A stretch of DNA of 64,000 nucleotides, taken from NCBI RefSeq assembly GCF_027943255.1, contig NC_072894.1, forward strand, positions 59,151,601-59,215,600. The letters are read 5' to 3'. Origin of the DNA: Anastrepha obliqua (taxonomy: Eukaryota; Arthropoda; Insecta; Diptera; Tephritidae). Numbering within the stretch: the stretch's first letter is position 1; every line of letters starts with the position of its first letter. Both the position numbers and the translations under genes were made by a program. Positions 9,250 through 20,789 of the stretch are shown piece after piece. The notes beneath the pieces are model-generated. The model saw only the letters and a program-made list of their open reading frames with translations, searched no databases and had not been told where the DNA came from.

Positions 9250-11100
9250 TAGCCATAGAGATGAGGAAAAGGTAGCATAAATTCAGCCTCATCGGCACTT
9301 CAGATTACGGGGGAAAAACTTCGACGAGGCTTTGGGAAGCTTAGGCGCAGATTCGCTGGTTATGCTGATGCGCCGAAAGTTCGGGCTGATTTGAGGATAT
9401 ATTACACAATAGATTTCATGACCAGCGAATGCACTCATTTTAAAAATTATCATGTCGATTCACGACTCTGACTACCATTTGCGAGAAGGGCAATTTTTTG
9501 TTTCTAATTTTCTGCTCTGACCGACATGATTCACAATTAGCGGAATCACATTATTGCTGAACTGGAAATATGTGTCATTAGTACAAGTTTTGCCTGCAGA
9601 GTGTGTATAAAATTTTTTTAAATGAAAAGCGCATTTTTTAAATTATTTTCTTGCTTGTGACTGCATTGTTGCTATGACAGTTTGTATATTTATTATAAGC
9701 CCAAAAATAACGAAATTATATATAGATATAAATCTGAACAACACATATAGCTACTAGCATGTGGATATATACATATGCATATTTCAATATACAAACATAC
9801 ATATTAGGCATCTCGAAAGCATGGCTAATTATTGCTCTTCTCATAGCAATATGTTGCTAAACACCCATACATACACCTAATTTCAATGAAAACAAAAAAC
9901 AAAAATGCCTTTGTATGCTCTACCTCATTCTAACGAATCAGTTCAATAGGAAAATGGTGAAACAGAGAAAATAAAATTATGAATTTTTGCACATTTCTTT
10001 TCCAACTGAGTTGGCGTGAGATATTTAAAAATTGTGTATTTCACCTGTGGAGCAGACTCTTAATCACATAATTAAAACACATACTGATGTGTACATATAT
10101 ACATATGTAGTGGTACTCATAGGCACAGACCATACACAGAGAGAATAAGTGGATCAAACGAAAGATGGAAGTATTAGGAAGGCCGTCTTATGCAGCGGGT
10201 GGTATTTTCTTTTTTCAATACCATTCCTGTCAAAATAAAACACTAGGGCTATAGCTGATACGTACCCACCTGTTCTGATAAGCTGAAAACAAAAATGTAA
10301 GCAGGGTTGTGGTGAAAACCAGAATTAGAATTCAAATCATCAAAATGAACAAATGCGCAAACTACCACAATCGGAGAAAGTGGGAAAACGAAGATTAAAC
10401 CAATTAAGTCCAATAGAACTCACAATATAAGAAAAAAAAACGAAACAAAGAAAAAAATAATAATAATTATAACACTTAGAAAGTAACATAATGTAGCACA
10501 ATCTGAATTCCAAAGAATTTCAATACTACTTTAAAATAATTACTTTTTGTATAAATTTAACAGATTGTAATTTAGAAATGGAAACAATAAAAAAAAAATT
10601 CATTAATATTATTGAATTTTTCTGCTATCGACGTTTTGTTAATGAATGTACGATTTCTGTAATTTTTAGTTTATTATTCGGGGAATCCACAAGGTTGATA
10701 GGCTTACCAATAACTAATTTGGCCAATAAATATGCTGAAAAAAAAAAAATTGTGGGGGATTATGATTGACACGTCACGCGGTGATTCAGATACTGAAATC
10801 TGTATGATAATTTCATACGTATTCATACACTTGTCCAATCAGTCGTTGTTCAGACGGCAAAGGCAGTGTCATTATATTAATTTTTTTCGTATATCATTAG
10901 TACATTCTTAGTTTTTCCGTAAACAAACCGATTCATTATCCCGGCTACGTCAGCCCGGGTTTTCAGATTCTGTTAAACTCGCTGAGAGCCGGCTAATGAT
11001 CTGATACTGTTCACTGATGATCTGTTCACTATGCTGGTGACAGTCTCATTTTCGCTTAGGCACGGTGCAGTGAGCGCTATTGGAAGTGATAAGTTAGATT
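9250..11100. other. intergenic/intronic DNA without a recognised gene
   Basis: Bases 9250-9470 are slightly GC-richer and could be a decayed repeat, but no family is recognised. The remainder is AT-rich with microsatellite-like TACATATA runs near 10090-10110 and A-rich tracts near 10430-10460. ORFs such as that at 10578-10769 have no supportable function. Confidence 0.45.
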
Positions 11101-11104
11101 AGGT

Positions 11105-11275
11105 GAGATAAATGCGCTTTCCTGAAAAATGAGTTAGGAAATTCTCTTTTAACAACAGTCAGGGTGATGCCGATGACTGGGCAGGAGGGCCCTGAGGCCA
11201 ATTCAGTCCTCTTCTTGGCAAGTTCATTAGCAATTTCATTTCCCTCTATGTTCCTGTGTTCTGGAGGCCAGATAA
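11105..11275 (-). mobile_element. LINE RNase H-domain fragment
   Basis: On the minus strand a short open piece reads WPPEHRNIEGNEIANELAKK followed by RTELASGP and PVIGI. It corresponds to the conserved RNase H stretch of jockey-type LINEs (W.PGH..I.GNE.AD.LA..G). The usual Gly of PGH and Asp of IADELA are altered. Only about 55 residues are recognisable; the reverse transcriptase part is not adjacent. Confidence 0.7.
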
Positions 11276-11279
11276 GAGA

Positions 11280-11985
11280 ACTGTTAGAAGAGAGTTGTCA
11301 AAAATTACATTTGCTTGGAAGTGCTTAATGAGTATTATTAAGACCCAATACAGATCAACATTTGTTGCTTCAACTCACTACTTATGACTCTGTCAACGCC
11401 CTAGACTATAAATTAAACAATTGCAAGTAATGGAGTGGCTGTGTGTGCAGACAACGGGCAACATCAAAAGAGAACCGGAAAAGTTGAAACAACAAAACTT
11501 ACCTAATATCAGAGAAGTGAATTTGACAGCATTGAATATATTGCGCTATACCGGTTTTATGACGTATAATCTTAACCGCTTGTGGAGAATTTTGCTCGAT
11601 AACTTTGTTGCTGCTGGGGAGCAAAAAAGTGGCAAATCGAAGACGCCTTATAACAAAGTGTTGGCTTGAAGTGGCTCCATATTATCGCTGATTTTGATAA
11701 TCCTTTTCTATGACGATGTTTTGTATTTTCTCGGCATAAGAATTGTTGTGTATTTGTTATGCGCAACAACGTAAATTTTGAGTTAATATTGTGTTTACCA
11801 TAGTATAATAAGCTATATACTAAAAACAAAAAATAATTCGAATAGTTCTAAAAGTTAAGAAATAAATAAATAAGTAGTCAAAACTTGTAAATAATAATTT
11901 TGCAACGGTTTGCGTAGTATATTCGGATAGTGACAACAATAATGGGTGGAAAACTAATAAGTATAAACCTCTACACGGGTGTCAT
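11280..11985. other. no recognised feature
   Basis: Contains a short ORF on the + strand (11421-11669) with no recognisable motif. No repeats with clear ends were seen. Confidence 0.4.
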
Positions 11986-11989
11986 ATCC

Positions 11990-12440
11990 CATCGCGATAG
12001 CTTATCATACATATGACATACGTACTCTTCTACTGTCCAAGGTTCCCAAGAGATGGTGTGGAGTTAGCCGCCCTCTTTGGGGGATCAATAATGAAGTTCT
12101 GAATTGAACATGAAACAGTGTTCCAGAGGAGGTCGACTCAGACGTACCGACGTCAATGGTAGACGCTTGAGTTAACGACTCAGAACCATATCATACGCAG
12201 ACAGGACGGTAAAGCACATAACATTATCGCACTCTATCGAAGTTCTATTTGCTTCATAACGAAAGTTATAGAGACTATGAGCAACGTAGAACCTACATAC
12301 ACTATAGGTAGAGAGCCTGAGCGCAGGTTTCTTTTGTGGTTGATAGACACAATCAAGGGTCCTCCCTCAATGTAGTGCAAAAGCGGTCCCAGGGTGGAAG
12401 CTAGCGAAAGAGGGGAGGTTTTATTTTAGTGGAACCATGC
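11990..12440 (+). mobile_element. LINE 3' end fragment (probable)
   Basis: The left part reads LFYCPRFPRDGVELAALFGG, resembling the C-terminal Cys motif that follows reverse transcriptase in R1/jockey-like LINEs (H..F.CPRF...R..L). It is followed by about 350 bases of moderately GC-rich, non-coding sequence of 3'-UTR character (CGCAGGTTTCTTTTGTGGTT and onward) ending in AT-rich DNA. The clade is uncertain, and no target duplication was found. Confidence 0.5.
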
Positions 12441-12444
12441 CCCG

Positions 12445-13190
12445 CATATCATTGGTGCAACGGCATCAATCAAAATATTTCTAACATTTTTATTCCCCCA
12501 TTCCCAAAAAAACAAAAGAAATAATAAATGTAATAACTCCTCAGTTGTAGTTTTAGAAAGAATTTTTGCATATTTTATATCTTCAATGGGGTTTCACTTC
12601 CAGTACTCGTATACCCAACACAAGCATACATCGCTGCGCCATTTTTGCGGTGTGGAATTTTTTTATTGATTGTGACTTTTACGTGATTCTTGGCGATTCG
12701 CACGACGTCACTACATTTATGCATTTTTTTAATATCCATTGCCTTGAAAAAATCCAATGAAAACTAGCAGCACGGCAAATAAAAAATAAATGAATAAATA
12801 AAAAATGCAAAAATTTAAGCAGCCATCGGTTTTATTCCTCCGTGTATCTACTCACCTTCGAATTTGTGAGTAGATAAAATGCAGATACATAGTTTTGTAG
12901 ATATCTACTGTTACAGTACTATAACATACATATACAAATGCTTCGGTAAATGTGTGTATGTATGCATGTGTGCGTTATTTGAAGATTATTTGCTTGAAAG
13001 CTTTAATTGCAACTATGAAAAGACGCTGTCGACGCTGTATAATACAGCAGCAACAACAACAAAAATTAAGCCAACAATACCAGCAGTCGCCATGGCAGCA
13101 AAAACCAACGCCGTCACTAACAGCAGCAATGTTGACAGGCGGAGCAGCAGCAGTATCAGCATCAGATTTTCAGATGGCACGCTATGTGCT
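12445..13190. other. unique-looking upstream region with CAG/CAACAA runs
   Basis: AT-rich to about 12950, then CAGCAGCAACAACAACAA-type and AGCAGCAGCAG runs (13040-13165). Overlapping frames here can be read as Gln/Ala/Ser-rich peptides but have no domain. Such runs are common in promoter-proximal DNA of fly genes. It lies just upstream of the ATG-free leader-like segment. Confidence 0.45.
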
Positions 13191-13438
13191 GTATCCAACA
13201 TTGCCTCAGCCAGCGCTGCGGCTACTCTACGAGCACACACTCGCACACATTTTAGCCACACGTTGCGTTTACAATTTTGCTGCCTTTGCATTGGCAAAAC
13301 GGTGACAGATTTTTTAGTCTTTTATTGTTTCGGAGTGGAAAACGTTTAACGGTAACAATCAGTGCGCTGAAAGCAAAACCAAACAAATTATTTGCCAACA
13401 AAAGATAACCAGCGAACGAGATAATCAACTGCTCTGGC

Positions 13439-13446
13439 ATTCAGTT
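13439..13446 (+). promoter_or_regulatory. candidate initiator (TCAGTT)
   Basis: The sequence CATTCAGTTAG contains TCAGTT, which fits the fly initiator consensus TCAKTY with A at 13443 as +1. No TATA box was seen 25-35 bases upstream and no good downstream promoter element at +28. A six-base match is weak alone; its weight comes from lying inside the ATG-free interval. Confidence 0.35.
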
Positions 13447-13875
13447 AGTTGATAACGGCAAGATACTCGTGAAATTAAACGAAAAATAAATTAAACAAAA
13501 AAGTAAACTTGTTAACAGTGTTTGTTGAATTCCAAAAAAAGCAAACGCTGGGTTTTGCTCATTTCCAAAATCTAGAAAAGGATTCAAGAAAATTTCAAAG
13601 CACTGAAAACGCAAATACTTAAGCTAAAGCCATACGATCCCAAAACTTGACCTACTAGGAGACAAGCAAAAAACTGAAATAACAAACGCAATTAAACGAG
13701 CGATCAAATAAATAATCAAATCGGGAACAAAGTTTTACTTAAACTCGTGCTTGAACTTGAGCTCAATATTTTCCAACGCAAACAATACGCGAAAAGAAAT
13801 TATTGGCATACACAGCGACAACAATCACCTGCTGCTAGCTGCTGCCCTTGAAATTGCGAGCAACGAGAAAATGTA
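13441..13875 (+). other. candidate 5'-UTR first exon of an unidentified host gene
   Basis: From the ATG at 13184 to the ATG at 13871 I find no ATG on the + strand, although the reverse-complement trinucleotide CAT occurs repeatedly. That strand asymmetry over about 680 bases is what a long untranslated leader selected against upstream starts would show. The segment is A-rich and spliced-leader-like in character, and ends in GAGAAAATGTACGTAC, which contains a splice-donor-like GTACGT at 13873. The first coding exon would lie downstream to the right and was not identified, so the gene is unknown. RNA evidence is lacking; this is inference. Confidence 0.45.
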
Positions 13876-13879
13876 CGTA

Positions 13880-14605
13880 CACTAAAATATTTATACATAC
13901 GCACAAACATATATGTATGCATGAAGCACATGTTGCTAGCAATAAAAATTATTAATAAAATAATTGAATTTTTTTTTTGGATAGTTTCATTGAAAGTATG
14001 CCAACTGGCGCATTTTAGCAAAATAATAAATTTTATTAAATTATAAATTCAATAATTTTTGTTTTGTAGTTGCATCTTAAATTTATTATTCTGAATTGCA
14101 AATATATGATTTTTGGCAAAGTTTTTTAAGAGCTAAGTTAAAAATAAAGTCAATATAATCCCGTAGCCACCCTGAGCTTTGACAGAGATTTTCAGATGTT
14201 GAAAAGTGCCCTGCAACAAAGTACCTCTAAACGAATAGCTGAAATATTGACTAAGGAAAGAAATACAATATAAAATATTAGGTGAAGTAAAAAGACCTCA
14301 AGTATTTTTCGTTTATTTCGACAACGAAATTAAAACAGTTATAACTACTCTTATGCAAATGGTTCATATTCAATTCCTGATTAAAGGAATAAATGATCTC
14401 ATGTTGGACTTTTTCCATACTTTATTAAAGGATATACTTTTGCCATTGAGTCTTTAAACAGTACAAATGTTGATAGTTGTTTGCTCTGACTTTCCATCTT
14501 GGTCGTAGTTATATTGGAGAATACATCGAATTTTCCCTTCTTCATCTTTATTTATGAACGTTGTAACACTCAACTTTTTTAACGCGTGATATCACCGTCA
14601 AACGC
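13880..14605. other. AT-rich DNA, no recognised feature
   Basis: If the leader exon is real, this would be the start of its first intron. No mobile element or coding frame was recognised. Confidence 0.4.
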
Positions 14606-14611
14606 CTTATA

Positions 14612-15203
14612 CAGGTCCGCCATATAACTTTTCGGAATTAAAAATGCTATAAAAAAGAAACTACTCAATATTTTTCCAAACTGTTTTTTTATTTTGAAGT
14701 ACAATCACTCCGGTTAATGATTGAATACAACTTCATTTATATGGCTGCCTCGGCTAGCCATGCACCATCCCATACGATCGGTCCAATTTTTCAACATATT
14801 TTCGATTGTATGCGGCTGTATTTCAGTTATGACATCTCGAATGTTGGTCTTCAGTGCATCAATTGTTGCTGGTTTGTTGGCATAATACTGGTCCTTGACG
14901 GCACCCCAAAGATAATAATCCAACGGCATCAAATCGCAGCTCCGAGGCGGCCAAACGATATCAGAATTTCGGCTGATAATGCGATCTTCGAAGCTAGTAC
15001 GCAAAAGATTGATCGTAGCATTCGCTGTGTGGCAAGTTTCAAAGTAATGTCGCAATATTTCCCAGCGTCCTTGAGCGTATACACAACCATTTTCGTTCAG
15101 CGGAAGAATAAAACTAATTTTCTGTCAAATCAGATGACAGCTAAGTGTTACCATTCGTCAAATAATACCTAGTTCAAATCCGTAACGATAGATGGCGGGC
15201 CCT
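14612..15203 (-). mobile_element. DD41D-type deletion derivative, about 590 bp
   Basis: The ends CAGGTCCGCCATATAACTTT and, reversed, GGGCCCGCCATCTATCGTTA form imperfect TIRs next to TA. The minus strand starts with MVVYT-like N-terminal coding sequence near 15090. After about 45 bases it jumps to the second catalytic block, starting inside TCHTANATINLLR and leaving out FQQDGA. The rest runs through RIISRNSDIVWPPRSCDLMP, LDYYLW and AVKDQYYANKPATIDAL to a terminal NHI-like end at 14714. The first Asp and the second Asp motif core are lost, so the copy is non-autonomous. Confidence 0.8.
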
Positions 15204-15205
15204 AT

Positions 15206-17460
15206 AGTACAGGTATAACCCGATGCGATATGTAATTAGAGGCTGTCCGTTAGCAGAATTAGGAGTTCAAAGCTAAATTAAAAACTTATTACCAATGATA
15301 AAACATATATAAAAATTATTTTCCTTAAACTATTTACTGTAAATATTAACCGCTACGTCATATACCCTTATGGAATCTGGCCTCCGTACGCGGTGCCACT
15401 CTATGGGGAAGTGATGACGTTCTGCCATTAACCTCGCGAACGATATTTTCTTTTAGTGCTGAAATCGGGGGAAGTGCTGTTAAGGAAGAAATCACGCAAC
15501 CATGTGTGTGTGCTGAAGGAGGGATGTTCTCTCATTATTGCCAAAAACTAATCGTTCAGCATGGGGAACTATATCTATTGCTTAAAATCAATAAGAAACT
15601 ACATCCATTGCTTAAAATCAATACTTATTTGAACCATTAATTAATAAATCTAGTTCATTTTGGAATCATAAGTTACCCACTTAAAAGTTCTGCTTCTTCA
15701 CTTGTATTCGACATTTTAATACCGCAATAAAATGTAAATATTTTATTCATTCGCAAAGGCTTCACAGCAAATATGAAAATAAATGAATTGATGCAAAAAA
15801 AAAACAGTCTGGCCGTGACAGTAAAATTTAGTTTTGATTTTACCCTGACACTTGGAATTGAATACTCACAGTTCCTTACAAAATATGGAATAAGATGTTG
15901 GCGTGAATATTTTGTTACTTGTGAAAGAAAATGCATAACACCGTCAACAAAAAATTGTGTAAAATATTAAGGCGTTTTTTGAACCACTCCAAATTTGCAC
16001 TTTATTATATTAAAATTGCTAGGATTAGAAAACTGCATACCCAGATTTTTTTTTTCATAATAATGACTAAAAAGTTTGAATTTTTGATGAAAATTTGTTG
16101 AATTTTTTGAAATGTTGAGCAAATTTTGATACTGTGAATTGTACAGTTTTTGTTGTATGAACTACTTTGTTTTCAATAAAAGAAATTAAATAAAAAATAA
16201 ATAATTCCTCGAAACTTTGTGTATAGGTGTACAAATAAATATAACTGAAATCACTCATACGTGAATGAGACATGCATCTTTTCATAAGAATATGCGATTA
16301 GCTCGAGTACTTGTTTGACCATCAATCACTTCAATAAGATTAAAATAATAACAGAAAATACAGCAAATTAAATTAAATCGTAAGAGAAAATTATGTATAA
16401 AAACAATGCTAAGAAAATCCTAAAGTTTTCTAAAACGACTAATGCGGCTGTTGAGCGATGTAGCCATTGTTGCTTATTCATCCACTAGCGGTAAATGGGA
16501 ATTCACTGAAAATCTACACAAATACATGCACGCCTGTGCAGATAAGTTCATGCACACAAAAATCTTAATTTATAAATGTGTAAGTGTGCATATATGAGGG
16601 GTATGTTTGCAATTTCTCAAACTCACTTTTCCCTCTGGTCAATTAATTTTATTTACAAGCATACGTGTATACGAGTACCTGTATAAATGTATACGAGTAT
16701 GTGTGCGTGCGTACCATTAGTATGTATGCATTAAATTGTTTTGCGCCGCTGATTCATTAGCTTTAAAATAGATGTCCGCGCTTTTCATTTGGCAGGTATC
16801 TCTATCCAACAAGTCTATTTAATTCTGCTTCTATTTTTTAGACTGCTTTTTATCGTAAGTTTTTCCCCAATTGCAAATGTACGAATGCAATGAATCAATG
16901 GACGAGTATGCACGACTATGTGAGATGTCACTTAGAATTGTTGTCAGCTAAGTAATTAGTGTAAAATGGCATTGAGCCATGTACCATAATCGCCAGCAAA
17001 CATTTCCCTTTGCCTTGACCACTTGCCGGCAATATAATGAAAAATTTACCGCAAACATATGTACATGTACAAATGTAGATACTTATACAATTACATTGAA
17101 ATGAAGGATTAAAGGCAATGTTATTTCGACGTACACACATACATATGTAAACACATATGACAACAAATTACGAGGAACGCAGATGAGTTAAACTACCTGT
17201 CGATATTTTTTAAGGTGTGTGTCATATAATTGAAGGTTAACTAGCAACTTATTTTTATGCTGTTGGTAAAATTTTTGCATACATCCCTATTTTACAATGA
17301 CGAGAAATATTACTATAATTTTTATTATTTTATTTAAATACTTTAATTAAAATTATAAATAAAATAAAGTTCTAAAAAATAAAACAAAATTAGATTAATG
17401 GGAATAAAATCAAAATTAGTTTAAAGAAAATAAAATCAAATAAATAAGAAATAAGTCAAG
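15206..17460. other. AT-rich DNA, no recognised gene
   Basis: Only short ORFs are present. Bases 15350-15540 are less AT-rich but no family is recognised. TATGTA-type simple repeats occur at about 16570-16730 and 17050-17160. Confidence 0.45.
15567..15626. repeat. two-copy 30-bp tandem duplication
   Basis: The unit AACTATATCTATTGCTTAAA plus ATCAATAAGA is followed directly by AACTACATCCATTGCTTAAA plus ATCAATACTT. The two copies differ at a few positions, so the duplication is not very recent. Confidence 0.8.
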
Positions 17461-17464
17461 TAAT

Positions 17465-17560
17465 CTCGGTTCAGATCGAACACTAAATATCGGCGCAAAT
17501 TTGAGTGAAATTTAATTTGCGCTGGTTGTTAGTTTTTGGGATCAAAGTAACTTACAGGTA
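17465..17560 (+). repeat. fragment of dispersed repeat R1 (TTCGGT...ACCGAA core family)
   Basis: CGGTTCAGATCGAACACTAA, then GCGCAAATTTGAGTGAAATTTAATTTGCGCTGGTTGTTAG, resembles the start of the longer copy at 36050-36500 (GTTCGTACCGAA, then GTGAAGTTTAATTTTGGGTGGCTGTTAAT). It is short and diverged. Confidence 0.5.
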
Positions 17561-17619
17561 ACGAGGGTTACAGCTTGTAACAACAGGTGGACGGTGGTCT
17601 TATTATATACTAAATTATA

Positions 17620-18290
17620 GCAAATGCAGAAACCGTAGGCCTCCAAGTAAACATTGCAAAAACTAAATTAATGCGATGCGAAACTAATAATATCTCTCCC
17701 CGGGTTATAAACTGATAGACTGTTGAAGTAGAAAATGTTAGCGAGTTTTGCTATTTGGGGAGCATAATTGCCAAAAATGGGGACACTGAAAGTCATGTCT
17801 CCAACCGTATAAGCGAGACCAGAGCAAGTTTTCATAAATTGAGCAAAATTTGGGCTTCACGAAGCATTAGTAGAATTTTTACTATGAGTGTAAGCACGGC
17901 TTTCTTATATAGTTGTAAAACCTGGAAAGCCACTAACAGAATCCGCCAGGGTATGCAAAACCTTAGTAAACAAATGATTTCGACGAATTTTTTGGCACAA
18001 AGTTATACCGAATGACAACCTACTAGCATTTACAATGTCAGAACCTGTTAATCTCGAGATTAAACGCCGGAGATGGCCTTGAATTGGGCACACTTTGCGA
18101 AAGGAAAATGATAACATCGCTAAAATGGCACTCGAACGGAATCTCCAAAATTCACAAAGGAGAGAACGACCCAGAAATACATGGATAAAAACGGTGCGTG
18201 CTGAATGTCAACAAACATTATATCCGGGGGATTGCACAAAATCGTAATATATGGAATGAGTTAGTCTCCGCTCTATGTTCCGACTAGAAT
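17620..18290 (+). mobile_element. RTE-like LINE, C-terminal reverse transcriptase relic
   Basis: The + strand reads VGLQVNIAKTKLMRCET, then (frameshifted) SEFCYLGSIIAKNGDTESHV, SNRISETRASFHKLSKIW, SRSISRIFTMSVSTAFLYSC and KTWKATNRI. This is the post-catalytic region of RTE-type elements (YLGS.I...G....I..RI..AR.AF..L..IW.SR.IS...K...F.S...SVLLY..ETW). A further GHTLRK-like piece lies near 18080. Stops and frameshifts are frequent. The catalytic YADD motif would lie 5' of 17620 and was not found. It is a dead 5'-truncated copy. Confidence 0.8.
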
Positions 18291-18299
18291 CGACATTAA

Positions 18300-18509
18300 A
18301 TTGTAACGTTACATAATTTTTGTTTTTTTTGTATTCAATTTATTCTCAAGGAAAAAAATTAGAAACTAAAAATACTAAAACTACAAATATTAAAAAAATT
18401 CTCAAATTTATTTAGCGTAATTACTCTTTCAATTTTGTTTTTTCTCTTAAGTAAAAGAAAAGTAATTAAAAAAAAAGTATTTTTGAAAATATTAACCAAA
18501 AATACTGTC
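18300..18509. other. A-rich DNA between LINE and SINE relics
   Basis: Poly-A/T tracts only; part may be the decayed A-rich tail region of the LINE to the left. Confidence 0.4.
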
Positions 18510-18525
18510 GGCCGCCGTAGCCGAA
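18510..18525 (+). mobile_element. SINE-A head fragment
   Basis: GGCCGCCGTAGCCGAA is the 5' end of the SINE-A tRNA-like head. It breaks off at the A box where the mariner terminus TACAGGG begins. Confidence 0.65.
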
Positions 18526-19225
18526 TACAGGGTTTGAATAAAAAGTAATGATCCTTATTTTTTTAGCAGTTTTATTAAACCTTTTGGCTTATGCAACTAA
18601 TATTCTTCAAAATAGGACCCTTGAGCGTCAATACACCGCTGGTAGCAGTACTTCCACTGAAGGAAACATTTTTTAAACTCATCCGCCGGAATCGCGTTCA
18701 ATTTGGCTGTCACAGTTTTTTGCATCGCCTCGATGGAGTCGAAACGCCTCCCCTCCAGCTTTCTTTTCAGGCGCGGGAAGAAGAAGAAGTCCGGAGGGGA
18801 CAAGTCTGGGCTGTAGGGAGGGTGGGGAAGCACCGGAATCCCCATCTTGGCCAATGCAGAGGTCTTCGTATGTTTGCGTCTTCGAAGGCCTTCCAGATGG
18901 CTGTTCGTCTTCAACGTCCTCCCGGCCTTGCTTGAACGACTTGTGCCACCGTTTTACCTGGGCACTGGACAGAGATTGGACCCCGTAAGCCTCCTTGAGT
19001 AGCCCAATGGTTTCGGTACTCGTTTTGTTTAGCTTTACGCAAAATTTGATCGAGTAATGTTGCTCCAACGATCGCTGCATTTTCGCCACTGCAAAATCCT
19101 AACACAATTTTAAAACAACTTTCACGCGCGGAGCGATGTTGACTGCGTAGCTGTTGCCAGCGAGCTGGGACCGGTTTCTAGTGGAAGTGGATTCGGTTGA
19201 TCGCTTTGCAGACACTCCGCGCGGG
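18526..19225 (-). mobile_element. internally deleted GVQW-type mariner in a SINE
   Basis: On the minus strand the start near 19080 gives MQRSLEQHYSIKFCVKLNKT followed by STETIGLLKEAYG, VKRWHKSFKQGREDVEDEQP and SGRPSK. This is the paired helix-turn-helix N-terminus of GVQW/FLJ37770-like mariners. An internal deletion then joins a C-terminus with VLPHPPYSPDLSPPDFFFFP (third catalytic Asp; the family usually has SPDLAPSDF) and a DAQGSYFEEY ending at 18597. The first two catalytic Asp blocks are gone. The left TIR-like end CAGGGTTTGAATAAAAAGTA is visible; no matching right TIR was found, so the right end is truncated or rearranged. The 5' leader is unusually GC-rich. Confidence 0.8.
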
Positions 19226-19372
19226 AAGGCTCAGTTGGTGCGTGACTACCAGTCGAGAGTACGTAAGTTCGAATCTCTGTGGATGAAACACCAAAATGAT
19301 AGAAAAAGTTTTTTTCTAATAGCGTTCGTCCCTCGGCAGGCAATGGCAAACCTCCGACATTTCTTCAAAGCA
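19226..19372 (+). mobile_element. SINE-A, head remainder and part of body
   Basis: CAGTTGGTGCGTGACTACC continues the A-box region, followed by a B-box-like AGTTCGAATCTCTG and the conserved GTCCCTCGGCAGGCAATGGC body. It may be the other half of the SINE whose head lies at 18510-18525, although the junction is not clean. Confidence 0.75.
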
Positions 19373-19374
19373 CC

Positions 19375-20188
19375 ACTGGCGCAATAGCAGTTGATATAGG
19401 TATTTCTAAAAACTTCAATACCTTCATAAATTTTGCATTTAAAATATCAAACGACCTCCATGGAGCTATAAATGACCGACATGGCACACGCCACAAAAGG
19501 AAGAAGCAGCTTGTTATTATTCATATTTTCGAAACAAACACAGGTAATGTGGCAAAACCGGATTTTTAGAGAATCAGCTATGTTGAAATATAACCAACTG
19601 CAGAATCATACCGAATTACGCAAACAAGCCATGTATGAATTTACAAATTGTCAAGGGCAGGGTGAAGATTTTAAGTGCGTACGTGACAGTTACTAGAAAA
19701 TTAAAAAATATATTAAAAAAGTGCTTGTCTCAAGCTAAAAGGTAGTGGCTTAGAAAGAAGTGTGCAAAATATGCAAAACCAGAAATGCAAATATGGTCGA
19801 AGAACCCCAAAAATATATGCATACATACATACCATATGTCGGAAATGTGGCACAGTCGCTTAGAATAAAGCCTGCAGGAATTGTGAACAATTAAGCAAGG
19901 GCTATGCAAAACGTATTTGTACGTGAACTGTAAAGACATTCAAAGGACCAAAAATCTCAACATTCCTATTTCTTCACTAGTACTTCCTAGATGCAAATGA
20001 TAATGTCATTACGTTGTAACCAAGGCCACTAGAAGAAATGATAGAAAGACAAAAACACATAACGATCAAGAATGCAGTATATGTACACTCTATATTAAAA
20101 AAAAACTTAACACTTTTGGAAAATTTTTGTAACTGATATGCTAGAAATAAGTAATGCAGTTATTGTGCAAACTTTCTTACACTCTTTG
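19375..20188. other. no recognised gene
   Basis: AT-rich, with a 74-codon + strand ORF at 19472-19696 that has no recognisable motif. Confidence 0.4.
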
Positions 20189-20190
20189 TG

Positions 20191-20443
20191 GCGTCGAGAT
20201 CCTCTTCCAACTTGAGGTGTGTGATTTAAAGTTTTTCCACAGTTTTAAGCCAACTCCGAACGCCAGATGGTTCTTTTTAAGATTTTTCAAGGCAAAAATT
20301 CAATTGAAGGTTTGCATTACCGGTCGAGCGGCAAGCGCTATTAAAAAAAACGTTCTCTATCATTTGATGTTTCATGCCCGGAGTTTCGAACCTACGCCCA
20401 TCCATATGATAGTAACGCATCAACCCATTCGACTACGATGTCC
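20191..20443 (-). mobile_element. SINE-A, old diverged copy
   Basis: The body carries CAGTTTTAAGCCAACTCCGA and the head, read reversed, carries TAGTCGAATGGGTTGATGCG and a B-box-like GGTTCGAAACTCCG. Many substitutions relative to the 8244 copy suggest age. Confidence 0.75.
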
Positions 20444-20789
20444 TCATCCGATAATTTAGATTTTGAAAACCTGAATTTCAATAATTTGGCAGCTTCTCAC
20501 TTTTACACGATTATTAAACGTCCCATCGTTCAAGAGCTGTGCGGGGATTTGTGACAAAAACGCTAATTATTTCGTTGCACCATTCAATTCATTTATCTGA
20601 TTTGACACTCTGCGGCTATTGCCTAAGTATCACTGAAACCACAGTTCGCGATGAGCGGCGACAAATAGGGAAATTGTTTGGCCCGTTCTAAATTATACAG
20701 CATCAAATTAGTCGCCTGAATAAAATAGAGATACGCAGTGGACTAAGCTCCAGAATCGCCAAAATACTGGAATCAGAATGAGTATGGGA

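Noticed and set aside
10578..10769. 63-codon + strand ORF
   Set aside because: It begins in an A-rich run and has no recognisable motif; an open frame of this length is expected by chance here.
12879..13349. Overlapping Gln/Ser/Ala-rich ORFs that could be read as a small protein
   Set aside because: Three frames are open together because of CAG/CAACAA repeats; there is no domain, and the region sits upstream of a leader-like segment. Composition explains it.
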